The translations under genes were made by a program, and so were the position numbers. Positions 55,513-64,000 of a stretch of DNA of 64,000 nucleotides are shown here, piece after piece. Each line of letters begins with the position of its first letter. Position 1 is the stretch's first letter. This stretch comes from Segatella hominis. Its GTDB lineage: Bacteria > Bacteroidota > Bacteroidia > Bacteroidales > Bacteroidaceae. The stretch lies in the NCBI RefSeq assembly GCF_004535825.1, contig NZ_SGVY01000008.1, positions 55,027 to 119,026 on the forward strand, in the 5' to 3' direction. The notes under the pieces were generated by a model, which worked only from the letters and a program-made list of their open reading frames with translations, did not search any database and was not told the origin of the DNA.

Positions 55513-57006
55513 TTATTCTTGATTGCCACTTGGGTTGTTGTTTCTGTCTCCCTGAGGTCTTTCCCCCTGCTGGCGATTGTCTCCCTGAGGTCTTTCCCCC
55601 TGCTGGCGATTGACTCTCTGAGGTCTTTCTCCCTGCTGGCGATTGTCTCTCTGAGGTCTTTCTCCCTGCTGGCGATTATTTCTCTGAGGTCTTTCTCCCT
55701 GCTGGCGATTATTTCTCTGAGGTCTCTCTCCCTGCTGGCGATTATTTCTCTGAGGTCTCTGACCGCGGTTTCGATTATCATTGCGTCGATTCTCTCTATT
55801 TCCGTCACGTTCCTCAGGTGCAGATGCTGTATTTGGAATATCGGCATTTTGCTGCTGTGGCGCATTTTGCTGCTGAGCATTTTCGCCATTAACGGCTTTG
55901 TTGCGATTCTTATTATTCTTTTTCTTTCGCTTTGCCTTGTCAAAACGGCTTAGGTCTGCTTCTGCAAGCAAGTCTGCAGATTTTGGTTTCTCTTTCACCT
56001 TACCATCTTCCAATAAACTCAAAGGCTTTTCGCCCTGACGGTTCATTGCTATGATTTCTTGAGCTCGTTCTGCTGTAATCGTTTCGAGGTTGGAAGCCAT
56101 ATTCTTATCTGAAGAATAGGTGATAAGACCTGCAAGAATATCTGTCTTAAACTGGTAGAAATCTCCGTCAGCTGTTTGCAGAATAATATCCTTGGCAGGA
56201 ATTTTCTTGCCTGCTTCCACATAGTTATCTACCTCATAGTTGAGACAGCATTTGAGTTTTGCACACATGCCAGCCAATTTCTGAGGGTTGAGAGAAATGT
56301 CCTGGAAGCGGGCTGCGTTTGTACTTACACTCACAAAGTTTTTCATCCAAGTGGCACAACAGAGTTCGCGTCCGCAAGGTCCTGTACCACCGATGCGTCC
56401 TGCTTCCTGTCTTGCTCCGATTTGTTTCATTTCGATGCGCACATGGAAAGTATCTGCCAAAACCTTGATGAGTTGTCGGAAATCGACACGCTCGTCGGCA
56501 ATATAATAGAAGATAGCTTTGTTGCCGTCTCCCTGATATTCCACATCGCCAATCTTCATCTTCAGTCCAAGATCTTTCGCAATCTGTCGGCTCTGAATCA
56601 TGGTGCCGTGCTCACGGCTCTTGGCTTCCTTGCACTTCTCGATATCTACAGGTTTGGCAATTCGATAGATGCGCTTGATGTCATCTGCAGATTTGAGATT
56701 GGCTTTCTTGATTTGCAATTTCACCAATCTTCCTGTAAGAGTAACCACACCAATGTCATGGCCAGGACTTGCCTCCACCGCCACGACATCCCCTTTTTTC
56801 AGGTCGAGGTTGTTGACGTTGTGATAATATGCCTTTCGGGTGTTCTTAAACTGCACTTCCACAAGGTCTGTGCTTTCGGCATTGCCAGGCACATCGGCAA
56901 GCCAGTCGTATGTGTTCAGTTGTCGGTCTTGGCGTCCTACTGCCTTGCAGCAGAGACCTCGGTCGCAACCATTCCACATTCTGAATTTCATATCCTTGTA
57001 ATCCAC
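55513..57006 (-). CDS. PSP1-domain protein (RicT/YaaT type) with a repetitive basic tail
   Basis: The protein has 497 residues. The PSP1 core (~1-290) has Cys clusters: RGLCCKAVG, GGTGPCGRELCCATWM and GMCAKLKCCLNYE. These parallel the cysteines that bind iron-sulfur clusters in RicT of B. subtilis. A low-complexity region with Gln/Asn runs (QQQNADIPN) follows, then a tail of seven 11-residue units of the type ERPQRNNRQQG. The tail is strongly basic and could bind RNA, which is inference. It lies between the polymerase delta' gene and gldH. Confidence 0.85.
   Translation of the reverse strand: MDYKDMKFRMWNGCDRGLCCKAVGRQDRQLNTYDWLADVPGNAESTDLVEVQFKNTRKAYYHNVNNLDLKKGDVVAVEASPGHDIGVVTLTGRLVKLQIKKANLKSADDIKRIYRIAKPVDIEKCKEAKSREHGTMIQSRQIAKDLGLKMKIGDVEYQGDGNKAIFYYIADERVDFRQLIKVLADTFHVRIEMKQIGARQEAGRIGGTGPCGRELCCATWMKNFVSVSTNAARFQDISLNPQKLAGMCAKLKCCLNYEVDNYVEAGKKIPAKDIILQTADGDFYQFKTDILAGLITYSSDKNMASNLETITAERAQEIIAMNRQGEKPLSLLEDGKVKEKPKSADLLAEADLSRFDKAKRKKKNNKNRNKAVNGENAQQQNAPQQQNADIPNTASAPEERDGNRENRRNDNRNRGQRPQRNNRQQGERPQRNNRQQGERPQRNNRQQGERPQRDNRQQGERPQRVNRQQGERPQGDNRQQGERPQGDRNNNPSGNQE
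55552..55782. repeat. 33-bp coding tandem repeat (seven units) in the ricT-like gene
   Basis: The word ctgaggtct recurs at 55552, 55585, 55618, 55651, 55684, 55717 and 55750, exactly 33 bp apart. Each unit encodes 11 residues (G-E-R-P-Q-x-x-N-R-Q-Q) on the minus strand. The near identity at the DNA level suggests recent expansion and likely length variation between strains. Confidence 0.9.
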
Positions 57007-57134
57007 AATAATCTGATTTTAATAGTGTATATTTTATGATGTATATGTTGTATTGTACAAATTCTCTATGTACAATGAATATTTCTTATCTGATAATCGT
57101 CTTTACTGACTCTTGATTCCGCATTCTTCAATCG

Positions 57135-58292
57135 TTATTTTCTGATGAGCAATACGATGATTTTGAGAGCCAGATCGAAAAAGACTATTTTGGCATTGGC
57201 ATTTTGCCCAATATCCCTTTTGCATTCATCGAAGAGGTTGAATATATCGATGATATTAGCCTCGTTGATGAAACGGGCGAAATTCTTGGCGAAATTCTCT
57301 TCCTCTTGCGTCATGTAAATCAGTTCTTCCTGCCGGAAATTGTACATGAAACTTTCTCTGAGCATGTGCGTGAAATAATCAAGCATACGTTTCTGTTTTT
57401 CTCGTCCGAAAGTTGCTACTACTTCGCTCCATTTCTTGAGGTCGTGGATATTGCGCATGTAGGCAAGTCGCATGAGCATGATAAACATGTCCAGATGCTG
57501 CCTGTTCTCATTGCCGGCATTGAGTTCTTCGATAGCCGCATTCCAGTTGCCATGTGCGATGCGTGCGATGCGATGGGCATTCTCTTGCTCTAATCCTCTT
57601 CTGCTGATGAGTGCTTCTTCCATCTCTTCATCAGAAATCTTCTTGAAATCGATTCTTTGAGTACGGCTTCTGATGGTTTCGAGGAGCAATTCCGGTTCTT
57701 CACTCACCATGATGAAGTAGGTCTTGGCAGGCGGTTCTTCCAGAAGTTTCAATATCTTGTTGGCACTCGTAATATTCATGCGCTCAGGAAGCCAGATGAG
57801 GCTTACCTTATTGCCTCCGAGTACCGACTTGAAATTGAGTTTGCGGGAGATTTCGTCAGTCTCTTCTACAGTAATGATAGCCTGCTTGTTGAAGTCAGCA
57901 TCATTTTTCCCCATTTTCCTCATCCATTGGTCGATCTGGAAGTAAGGACCTTCGGCAAGCAATTCTCGCCATTGGGTAATGAAGTCGTCGCTGATAGGCT
58001 TGTGTTCACTTCCCATATCAGATGTTTTGATGGTAGGGAAGGTGAAATGGAGGTCAGGATGTTCCCATTTCTTGAGCATGGCACTGGTACGGCGTTCAGC
58101 GTCTGTAGGAGTAGAAGCATTCTCTTCCATTTTTTCTCCCATCAGATAGCTGGCGAAAGCCAAAGCTACAGCCATCTTGCCGCAGCCTTTAGGACCGCAG
58201 AACATGATGGCATGAGGAATACGTTCTTCCTCTGCCATCTGCATCAGTCGTGCCCATACTTCTTTCTGACCTATTACTTCGCTAAACTTCAT
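57135..58292 (-). CDS. holB: DNA polymerase III delta' subunit (clamp loader)
   Basis: The protein has 385 residues. It has MFCGPKGCGKMAVALAFASYL (P-loop-like, with K), a DnaA/RFC-type AAA+ core, VSLIWLPERMN, LLKLLEEPPAKTYFIMVSEE and ETIRSRTQRIDF (sensor 1 SRC-like position). It belongs to the clamp-loader complex. The Cys of the usual SRC motif is Thr here (SRTQ), as in several Bacteroidota delta' proteins. It lies 128 bp upstream of the PSP1 gene, whose B. subtilis counterpart is also next to holB. Confidence 0.88.
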   Translation of the reverse strand: MKFSEVIGQKEVWARLMQMAEEERIPHAIMFCGPKGCGKMAVALAFASYLMGEKMEENASTPTDAERRTSAMLKKWEHPDLHFTFPTIKTSDMGSEHKPISDDFITQWRELLAEGPYFQIDQWMRKMGKNDADFNKQAIITVEETDEISRKLNFKSVLGGNKVSLIWLPERMNITSANKILKLLEEPPAKTYFIMVSEEPELLLETIRSRTQRIDFKKISDEEMEEALISRRGLEQENAHRIARIAHGNWNAAIEELNAGNENRQHLDMFIMLMRLAYMRNIHDLKKWSEVVATFGREKQKRMLDYFTHMLRESFMYNFRQEELIYMTQEEENFAKNFARFINEANIIDIFNLFDECKRDIGQNANAKIVFFDLALKIIVLLIRK

Positions 58293-58457
58293 ATTATAGT
58301 ATTTTTTGTAGGAGTAAACTCCGTTTCCTTATTTTATATCTTTTCTATTTAAAACGTTTAAACCGACTTCTTTTTTTACCAATTCCTTTTATATAAAGGA
58401 TTTTATTATTTAGTTCATGTTTCTAAAACGTCTTTAGCGTTTTTTGAAATCTCTCGC

Positions 58458-59414
58458 TTAAAACAGAGTCTTTGCGATTTGTTTAACACTCTCCACAGCG
58501 GAGACGGTGAAGAAATGAACATTGTTGTAACCGTGCTCGAAGAGGTCTTTCACTTGAGCAGTTGTCCATTCAATACCAAGTTCTTTTGCGTCATCATCAG
58601 TCTTACACTTCAAGACTTCCTGTGCCAGTTCCTCTGGAATGTCGCAATGGAAAGTCTTAGGTACAACGGTAAGTTGTGACAGTTTTGCGAAAGGCTTGAT
58701 GGCAGGAATGATAGGTATGGTGATACCCATTTTTCTTGCCTTTTCCACGAAATCATAGAATTTCTGATTGTCGTAGAAGAGTTGGGTTACAGCATAGGCT
58801 GCGCCCAATTGTTGTTTCTCCAGAAGGTGCTGCATGTCCATCTCCAGATTTGGAGCTTCCTCATGCTTCTCTGGATAGCAAGCTACGCCACAGCAGAATT
58901 TTTCTCCCGGGTGTTTGATAGGAGTACCATCCATGAAGAAGCCATCATTGAATTGGTTGACTTGCTTCAAGAGGTCTGTAGCATGCATGTGACCATTTGC
59001 GGTCGGTGTAAACTGGCGGTCATCCTTCGCCTTGTCTCCACGCAGTACGAGGAGATTTGAAATGCCTAAGAACTGGAGGTCGAGCAGTTCATACTCGATA
59101 TCTTCCTTGCTGGCTCCACTACAAATGACATGAGGAATAACCGGAATGTCGTATTTGTTTTGGATGGCACCTGCAATCGCAACTGTACCTGGGCGGCGAC
59201 GCACACGCTGGCGGGTAAGCAAGCCGTTGTCCAACTCCTTATAGACGAACTCGCTGTGGTGCGTGGTGATATTTATAAATCGAGGGTTAAATTCCTTCAG
59301 CGCATCGATGGTGCGGAAGAGTGCTGCCGTACCATTTCCCTTCAATGGAGGAAGAACCTCAAATGAAAAACCTTTCTCTTGGGCCCCGTTATTCAGAAAT
59401 TCTGTTATGTTCAT
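58458..59414 (-). CDS. metF: Methylenetetrahydrofolate reductase
   Basis: The frame opens at 59582, but the start at 59414 (MNITEFLNNGAQEKGFSFEV) matches MetF and gives 318 residues; the upstream 56 codons are a poor, AT-rich frame. Landmarks are SFEVLPPLKGNGTAALFRTI, FINITTHHSEFVY, VIPHVICSGASKEDIEYELL, ISNLLVLRGDKAKDD and QLFYDNQKFYDFVEKARKMG. It reduces methylene-THF to methyl-THF for methionine synthesis, using FAD. No SAM riboswitch is recognised upstream. Confidence 0.92.
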   Translation of the reverse strand: MNITEFLNNGAQEKGFSFEVLPPLKGNGTAALFRTIDALKEFNPRFINITTHHSEFVYKELDNGLLTRQRVRRRPGTVAIAGAIQNKYDIPVIPHVICSGASKEDIEYELLDLQFLGISNLLVLRGDKAKDDRQFTPTANGHMHATDLLKQVNQFNDGFFMDGTPIKHPGEKFCCGVACYPEKHEEAPNLEMDMQHLLEKQQLGAAYAVTQLFYDNQKFYDFVEKARKMGITIPIIPAIKPFAKLSQLTVVPKTFHCDIPEELAQEVLKCKTDDDAKELGIEWTTAQVKDLFEHGYNNVHFFTVSAVESVKQIAKTLF

Positions 59415-59545
59415 CTTCTTTATTTCTTTTTGTAATGTAGGGTGTAATTTGAATGTTGAATAGACTCTGAGGACCTTACTTTTGCGGATGACAAAGCGTA
59501 TAGCCCTATTTGTTTGCAAAAATACAAAAAAATAGGCTGAAAGAC

Positions 59546-59612
59546 GAAAAAATAAGGAGCAAAACGAAAAAATAAAGAGCAAAAATGAAAAAATATGGGG
59601 AAAAACGAAAGA
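59546..59612. repeat. Three imperfect 20-21 bp A-rich tandem units
   Basis: gaaaaaataaggagcaaaac (59546), gaaaaaataaagagcaaaaa (59566) and gaaaaaatatggggaaaaac (59587), with a partial fourth copy. It lies between divergent metF and the MFS gene; the rest of 59415-59719 is AT-rich without a gene. Confidence 0.65.
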
Positions 59613-59719
59613 TGAACGTAATATTTTATAAGAATTGTGTAATATTTGTGGAAAAATAGCGTAATAAGTATAGTTTTACAAACTATTCTAAAACAGATAC
59701 AATTAAACCTAAAAAAAAT

Positions 59720-61180
59720 ATGGAACAGAATCAAAATGGCTCTAAAGCCTATCTTATCTCAATTGTGATGGTCGCTGTATTGGGTGGCTTGCTCTTCGGT
59801 TATGATACCGCTGTAATTTCGGGTGCCGAAAAAGGTTTGCAAGCATTCTTCAAGGGCGCAAGTGATTTCGAATACACGGATTTCATGCACGGATTTACAT
59901 CCTCAAGTGCATTGATTGGTTGTATCATCGGTAGTGCTCTTTCTGGTCTCTTCGCCAGTAAGTTGGGACGTAAGCGCTCGCTTATTTTTGCGGGTGTCTG
60001 CTTCTTCCTGTCTGCATGGGGATCAATGGAACCGGAGAGCTACATCCTGCCACAGGGAAAGCCAGACTGGACTTTGCTTGTTGTTTTCAACATCTATCGT
60101 GTCTTGGGTGGCATTGGTGTTGGTATGGCTTCGGCTATTTGTCCTATGTATATTGGAGAAATCGCACCAAGTAATATACGTGGCATGCTGGTAAGTTGGA
60201 ATCAATTTGCTATCATCTTCGGTCAGTTGGTGGTCTATTTTGTCAATTTCATCATTATGGGAGATCATGCTAATCCGATTTATGATGCTGCGGGTGCTAT
60301 TGCCAACTGGGCTGATGCGGAATGGACGGTTGAAACGGGTTGGAGATATATGTTCGGAAGTGAATGTGTGCCTGCCGGTTTGTTCACTTTCCTGATTTGT
60401 TTTGTTCCTGAGACTCCTCGCTATCTCGTCATGGTAGGACAGGAAGAGAAGGCTTATGGTATTCTTTCAAGAATCAATGGAAGTAATAAGGCTCATGAGA
60501 TAATCCATGATATTAAGAATACGGTAACGGTGAAGACAGAAAAGCTATTCTCCTATGGTTTTATGTGTATCTTTGTGGGTGTTATGCTCTCTGTTTTCCA
60601 GCAGGCTGTAGGCATTAATGCCGTGCTCTATTATGCTCCTCGTATCTTCCAGGATATGGGCATGAGCAATCCGATGGTTCAGACTGTGATTATGGGTATA
60701 GTGAATATTTCATTTACTTTAGTTGCTGTATTCTATGTAGAGAAATGGGGACGTAAACCTTTGCTGATCTTTGGTTCTATCGGTATGGCAATAGGAGCAC
60801 TTGGTGTGGCTTTGACCTTCGGAAATCCTTCTTTAGGAACCATCACGATGCTCAGTATTATGGTTTATAGCGCCAGCTTCATGTTCTCTTGGGGACCAAT
60901 TGCTTGGGTGCTCATTGCAGAACTTTTCCCAAATACCATTCGTGGCGTTGCTGTTGCCATCGCAGTTGCCTTCCAGTGGATCTTCAACTTTATTGTCAGC
61001 TCAACCTTCGTTCCGCTGTTTAATATGCATTTGGTAGAAGGAGATGATTTCGGTCATTGGTTTACCTATGGTCTTTATGGAGCCATCTGTATTTGTGCAG
61101 CCCTCTTCGTGTGGAAACTTGTGCCAGAGACAAAGGGAAAGAGCCTGGAGGATATGAGTAAACTCTGGAGAAAGGAATAA
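59720..61180 (+). CDS. MFS sugar:H+ symporter (XylE/GLUT-like)
   Basis: The protein has 486 residues and 12 membrane helices. Sugar-porter motifs are GGLLFGYDTAVISGA in helix 1, SKLGRKRSLI in loop 2-3, PETPRYLVM after helix 6, QQAVGINAVLYYAPRIF in helix 7 and VPETKGKSLEDM at the C-terminus. The residues in QQAVGINAVLYY are those that contact sugar in XylE. Xylose or glucose is the likely substrate; it cannot be fixed by eye. It is monocistronic with a terminator downstream. Confidence 0.9.
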   Translation: MEQNQNGSKAYLISIVMVAVLGGLLFGYDTAVISGAEKGLQAFFKGASDFEYTDFMHGFTSSSALIGCIIGSALSGLFASKLGRKRSLIFAGVCFFLSAWGSMEPESYILPQGKPDWTLLVVFNIYRVLGGIGVGMASAICPMYIGEIAPSNIRGMLVSWNQFAIIFGQLVVYFVNFIIMGDHANPIYDAAGAIANWADAEWTVETGWRYMFGSECVPAGLFTFLICFVPETPRYLVMVGQEEKAYGILSRINGSNKAHEIIHDIKNTVTVKTEKLFSYGFMCIFVGVMLSVFQQAVGINAVLYYAPRIFQDMGMSNPMVQTVIMGIVNISFTLVAVFYVEKWGRKPLLIFGSIGMAIGALGVALTFGNPSLGTITMLSIMVYSASFMFSWGPIAWVLIAELFPNTIRGVAVAIAVAFQWIFNFIVSSTFVPLFNMHLVEGDDFGHWFTYGLYGAICICAALFVWKLVPETKGKSLEDMSKLWRKE

Positions 61181-61279
61181 TGCTATAAAGGAAACAATAC
61201 TTTAGAGGAAACAATGCATTAAAGTAAAGTGTTTTAATGTAAAGATGGCTTTATAAAACATTTATAATCTGTAAAAGAC

Positions 61280-61314
61280 GAGGCGCAAGCATCTTCACGA
61301 TGGTTGCGCCTCTT
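61280..61314 (+). terminator. Terminator after the sugar symporter gene
   Basis: gaggcgcaagcatc (61280-61293) pairs with gatggttgcgcctc (61299-61312) with one mismatch, followed by a short T-run. Confidence 0.7.
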
Positions 61315-61391
61315 TACGTTTTTATATTTTATATAAGAGAGTATTAACTATGCATATATTTGATAGTTTAATTCTTTTCTTGATAATATTT

Positions 61392-62045
61392 TTATTGTTT
61401 TGATGTCGCTTTATTGCGGCAAGCAAAACTTACATATGCACCTGAATGTATTGAATTCTTGATGTAGTTGGTCTGTGCGCCATCTACAAAGATGCGGGTA
61501 AGATAGAATGGGAAACCGATTTGCTTGGTTGACCAAATGCAGCCGCCTGTATAGTAAGAGGAGGTAGTGAATTCCAATACAACCTTATGCTCTTTAGCAT
61601 CTGAACCATATGTAAGGTTGAGGTTGATAGGACTTGGATAAGCATAAAAATATGCTTGGTTTGTCTGACTGTTTGGTAAAACCATGTACTTTCCTGTCAC
61701 AGTCCTGTCTTCTACCTTACTGATAGCTTCCTTCAATTCTGGATTAGAGATGTGCTCAGCAAGTTTCTTGATAGGGAAATTGCTGATGGTAAATGTACTA
61801 TCATTACGCATACTGAAATAGCATTCTGTCTCTACAGAATCTGCCTGGTTCTTAACGTCAGCATCATTCTTGTGATCGAATAAGAGTACCAGATTAGGAT
61901 AAGAACCTGCCATTTTCGTTTGGTAAGCATCTTGCTGCTCCTTTGTAAGGAGGCTATAGCCGTTATCATCACCTGTATTACATGAAGTGAAAGTTAGTGC
62001 TGTGAGCAATACAGCAACTAAAGATAGCAATGTAATTTTTTTCAT
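61392..62045 (-). CDS. Lipoprotein of unknown function (possibly DUF4840)
   Basis: The protein has 217 residues. The lipoprotein signal ends TFTSCNTGD (Cys22). The first mature part, LLTKEQQDAYQTKMAGSYPN, recalls DUF4840-type lipoproteins of Prevotella, which I recognise only tentatively. The rest looks beta-rich with no catalytic motif. It is monocistronic and convergent with the sugar symporter gene. Confidence 0.6.
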   Translation of the reverse strand: MKKITLLSLVAVLLTALTFTSCNTGDDNGYSLLTKEQQDAYQTKMAGSYPNLVLLFDHKNDADVKNQADSVETECYFSMRNDSTFTISNFPIKKLAEHISNPELKEAISKVEDRTVTGKYMVLPNSQTNQAYFYAYPSPINLNLTYGSDAKEHKVVLEFTTSSYYTGGCIWSTKQIGFPFYLTRIFVDGAQTNYIKNSIHSGAYVSFACRNKATSKQ

Positions 62046-62216
62046 TTTCTTATGTTTAATTGTTATTATACTATTTTCCTACCTTTTTTGGTAAAGAATT
62101 TGGTTGAGAATATATGATTCTTTTTTATTCTTTCCATTGTTATAAACCCCAAATAACAAGAATCTTGCATTAGATAGTGGTTAATTAATGTTAATAATAT
62201 TTTTCTGTCTATTTTC

Positions 62217-62247
62217 TTGCTTAATTAGAAAACATTATGTACCTTTG
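62217..62247 (+). promoter_or_regulatory. Promoter of the UpxY-like gene
   Basis: TTG (62217-62219), a 20-bp spacer and TACCTTTG (62240-62247), about 58 bp before the start. A palindrome CTTATATATATAAG (62280-62293) lies in the leader. Confidence 0.65.
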
Positions 62248-62305
62248 CATGTGTAATAATATGGTAGTGTAAACCTAAGCTTATATATATAAGAAATTAG
62301 TAAAC

Positions 62306-62854
62306 ATGGATTATAGCGCAACACAAAAATATTGGTTGTATCTTCGCCCCAATTGCCGGAGAGAATTGAAGGTGAGAGATTATTTCGACAGCAGAGGGAC
62401 AGAGTGTTTTGTGCCTATGCATAAAGTTGTGAGGGTAATTCATGGAAAAGAGATACTCATGGATGTTCCTGTCATGGGAAATATGGTCTTTGTCAAGACT
62501 TCTTATGAAAATATGTTGGAAGCAAAGTCTGCACTCGAAGCTTTGGGAATACCAGTCATGCTTCGCATGGATTCCGTTCATCATACTCGTCCCATTATCA
62601 TTCCAGACAAGCAGATGGAAGATTTTATCAGGGTTTGCAATGATCAGTTCAGCCGTTTTGTAGATGGACGTTATTCTGATAATCTTGAAAAGAACGATTA
62701 TGTAGAGATTATTTCCGGACGATTTGCCGGGGTACGTGGTTATTATGCCAGACCCTTCAAGGACAAGTGTGTGGTATGTGTGGTAGAAGGACTTGCTGTC
62801 TGCACAACGTATATTCCTGCTTATGCATTGAAAATCATCGAAAAAGGAAAATAA
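62306..62854 (+). CDS. UpxY-type NusG-like transcription antiterminator
   Basis: The protein has 182 residues. An NGN domain (KYWLYLRPNCRRELKVRDYF; FVPMHKVV; VMGNMVFVKTSYENM) precedes a KOW-like segment (EKNDYVEIISGRFAGVRGYY). UpxY proteins in Bacteroides load on the leader of capsule operons and prevent premature termination. Here no capsule gene is visible in the ~1 kb remaining; the next gene is a nuclease. It could be an orphan paralogue with another target operon. Confidence 0.85.
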   Translation: MDYSATQKYWLYLRPNCRRELKVRDYFDSRGTECFVPMHKVVRVIHGKEILMDVPVMGNMVFVKTSYENMLEAKSALEALGIPVMLRMDSVHHTRPIIIPDKQMEDFIRVCNDQFSRFVDGRYSDNLEKNDYVEIISGRFAGVRGYYARPFKDKCVVCVVEGLAVCTTYIPAYALKIIEKGK

Positions 62855-62924
62855 AAGTAGTTGGGGACTTGTGGTTTTTCGGTAAATGATATTTTTAATA
62901 ATTAGGTAAACTAAAATAATCAGT

Positions 62925-63845
62925 ATGAAAAAGTTAAATAAGTTTGTGTTGAAATCTCTTGCATTGCTCTTTGCATTCTCTATTGCTGTGAGTTGTGGAG
63001 AGAACAAGTCAAACCAGAAAGTCTTGTTTGATAAGATTGTTTCTAAAGCAGGCAAGACGGTTTCTGAAATAGACAAGACTGCTTCTGAGATAGACAAGGC
63101 GGTTTCGGAAGCAAACCAGTCTTCCTCGAAAACAAGTGGAACTTCTGTAGCAGAAGGTAATTATGATGGTTTGGAAATTCCTGTTTATACGAAGGGCACC
63201 TTGTCGGAAACCATCAGAAAGCGCTATTCCTATACCGTTTCTTACAATCATGAGATGAAAAATCCTAATTGGGTAGCTTGGACAATCTCTGCAGAGCATG
63301 CTTCTGGTAAAGTACAGCGTATGGCTTTTCAGGATGATGAAGATATGCCTGATCCAAAGGGCTATCTGTCTGATTATTATAATAGCGGGTATGATAGAGG
63401 TCACATGTGTCCTGCTGCTGATAATAAATGGAGTGAGAAAGCTATGGAAGATTGTTTCTTGATTACCAATATGTGTCCACAGGATAATGGGTTGAATCGT
63501 GGTATGTGGAATAGTATTGAGCAGCAATGCCGTTCGTGGGCTGTAAAATACGGAAAGGTCTATGTGGTATGTGGTCCTATTTATCTGAACCAGCAGCATC
63601 GCAAAATAGGAAAGAATAAAGTCGTTGTTCCTGAGGCTTTCTTTAAGGTAGTCCTACGTATGGGGGATTATCCTCAAGCTATTGGCTTTATCTGTAGAAA
63701 CCAGTCTCAGAAAGGAAGGAAAAAGACAGACTTTGTCAATTCTATCGGTGAAGTAGAGCGAATTACTGGCTACGATTTCTTCTCTAAATTGCCTGATAAT
63801 ATAGAGAATAAGGTGGAAGCCAAAGCGGATATAAATGAATGGTAA
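62925..63845 (+). CDS. Exported DNA/RNA non-specific endonuclease (DRGH type)
   Basis: The protein has 306 residues. The lipoprotein-like signal ends FSIAVSCGEN (Cys25). A heptad-repeat linker (~38-65: TVSEIDK, TASEIDK, AVSEANQ) precedes the NUC1 beta-beta-alpha-metal nuclease: YDRGHMCPAADNKWS (catalytic His in DRGH), FLITNMCPQDNGLNRGMWNSIE (metal Asn region) and VYVVCGPIY. It would degrade nucleic acids outside the cytoplasm, for nutrients or defence. It begins 70 bp after the UpxY-like gene and may share its transcript. Confidence 0.88.
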   Translation: MKKLNKFVLKSLALLFAFSIAVSCGENKSNQKVLFDKIVSKAGKTVSEIDKTASEIDKAVSEANQSSSKTSGTSVAEGNYDGLEIPVYTKGTLSETIRKRYSYTVSYNHEMKNPNWVAWTISAEHASGKVQRMAFQDDEDMPDPKGYLSDYYNSGYDRGHMCPAADNKWSEKAMEDCFLITNMCPQDNGLNRGMWNSIEQQCRSWAVKYGKVYVVCGPIYLNQQHRKIGKNKVVVPEAFFKVVLRMGDYPQAIGFICRNQSQKGRKKTDFVNSIGEVERITGYDFFSKLPDNIENKVEAKADINEW

Positions 63846-64000
63846 TAAGTCTGTATCAGAAAAATAGAATGATCCTAAAATCCGCAACTATCATCCAATA
63901 CACGATTAAGGGTAGATTTATGAGTCGTTAGTAGCAGCTTTCAGTAAAAAGCAACAGCACAACATCAATATGTAGCCACCATCCCCTTACCCCACGATGC
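63846..64000. other. Window end, no gene recognised
   Basis: The last 155 bp contain no convincing frame, repeat or terminator. A gene may start beyond the edge. Confidence 0.6.

Noticed and set aside
59415-59719. SAM riboswitch upstream of metF
   Set aside because: No conserved core or leader terminator could be seen; the region is mostly A-rich repeats.
62297-63097. 266-codon open frame on the minus strand
   Set aside because: It is antisense to both the UpxY-like and nuclease genes, which have clear motifs; the translation has no family features.

Overview
The window looks like chromosomal DNA of a gut Bacteroidota of the Prevotella/Segatella type. Supporting this are a SusC/SusD pair, a hybrid two-component sensor, a GldH lipoprotein, an UpxY-type NusG paralogue, a duplicated-exbD TonB system, and repeated promoters of the form TTTG-(19-20 nt)-TAnnTTTG. 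The species is inferred from gene content only.

Layout. (1) 1-3400 is a decayed accessory patch: the tail of an AAA ATPase, then a two-gene alpha/beta-hydrolase cassette lying between two inverted, truncated IS1380-type transposase remnants. (2) 3456-9010 (minus) is an ExbB-ExbD-ExbD-TonB operon continuing into a PstS-like lipoprotein and a TPR protein. (3) 9309-13774 (minus) holds an aminotransferase, RibBA and an LptF/LptG permease. A tRNA with CAT anticodon follows at 14024. (4) 14432-34118 is a fructan utilisation locus: hybrid sensor kinase, (DinB inserted on the minus strand), TonB-dependent outer-membrane protein, GH32, a second membrane sensor with an AraC domain but no kinase, SusC, SusD, a second GH32, an MFS permease and fructokinase. 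(5) 34288-36408 is an HD-GYP-type gene broken by an in-frame TAG. (6) 36509-41440 (minus) has class I fumarase, a DUF4954 beta-helix protein and HflX. A 1.1 kb gene-free stretch follows with a 5 x 23 bp tandem repeat and a candidate small RNA, then GH97 and ClpB. (7) 48009-54778 (plus) has a stand-alone IMP cyclohydrolase and the rod-shape cluster mreB-mreC-mreD-mrdA-rodA. (8) 54969-59414 (minus) has gldH, a RicT/PSP1 protein with a repetitive tail, DNA polymerase III delta' and metF. (9) 59720-63845 has a sugar MFS transporter, a lipoprotein of unknown function, an UpxY-like antiterminator and a secreted DRGH nuclease.

How the genes work together. In the fructan locus the outer-membrane SusC/SusD pair (and perhaps the extra TonB-dependent barrel) would import fructan pieces, the two exported GH32 enzymes would release fructose, the MFS permease would bring it into the cytoplasm and the PfkB kinase would phosphorylate it. 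Two sensors with related sugar-binding-protein-like periplasmic domains, one a hybrid histidine kinase and one a direct sensor-membrane-AraC protein, probably control it. Similar dyads lie upstream of several of its transcription units. The ExbBD/TonB operon in the same window could energise such receptors.

The most unusual things seen are: the paired sensors; the active/inactive hydrolase pair between inverted IS remnants; a 4 x 21 bp array of phased palindromes ahead of fructokinase; other 20-24 bp intergenic tandem arrays; the amber codon in the HD-GYP gene; an apparent deletion in ClpB; and a stand-alone PurH N-terminal domain. No CRISPR array, rRNA or prophage was seen.
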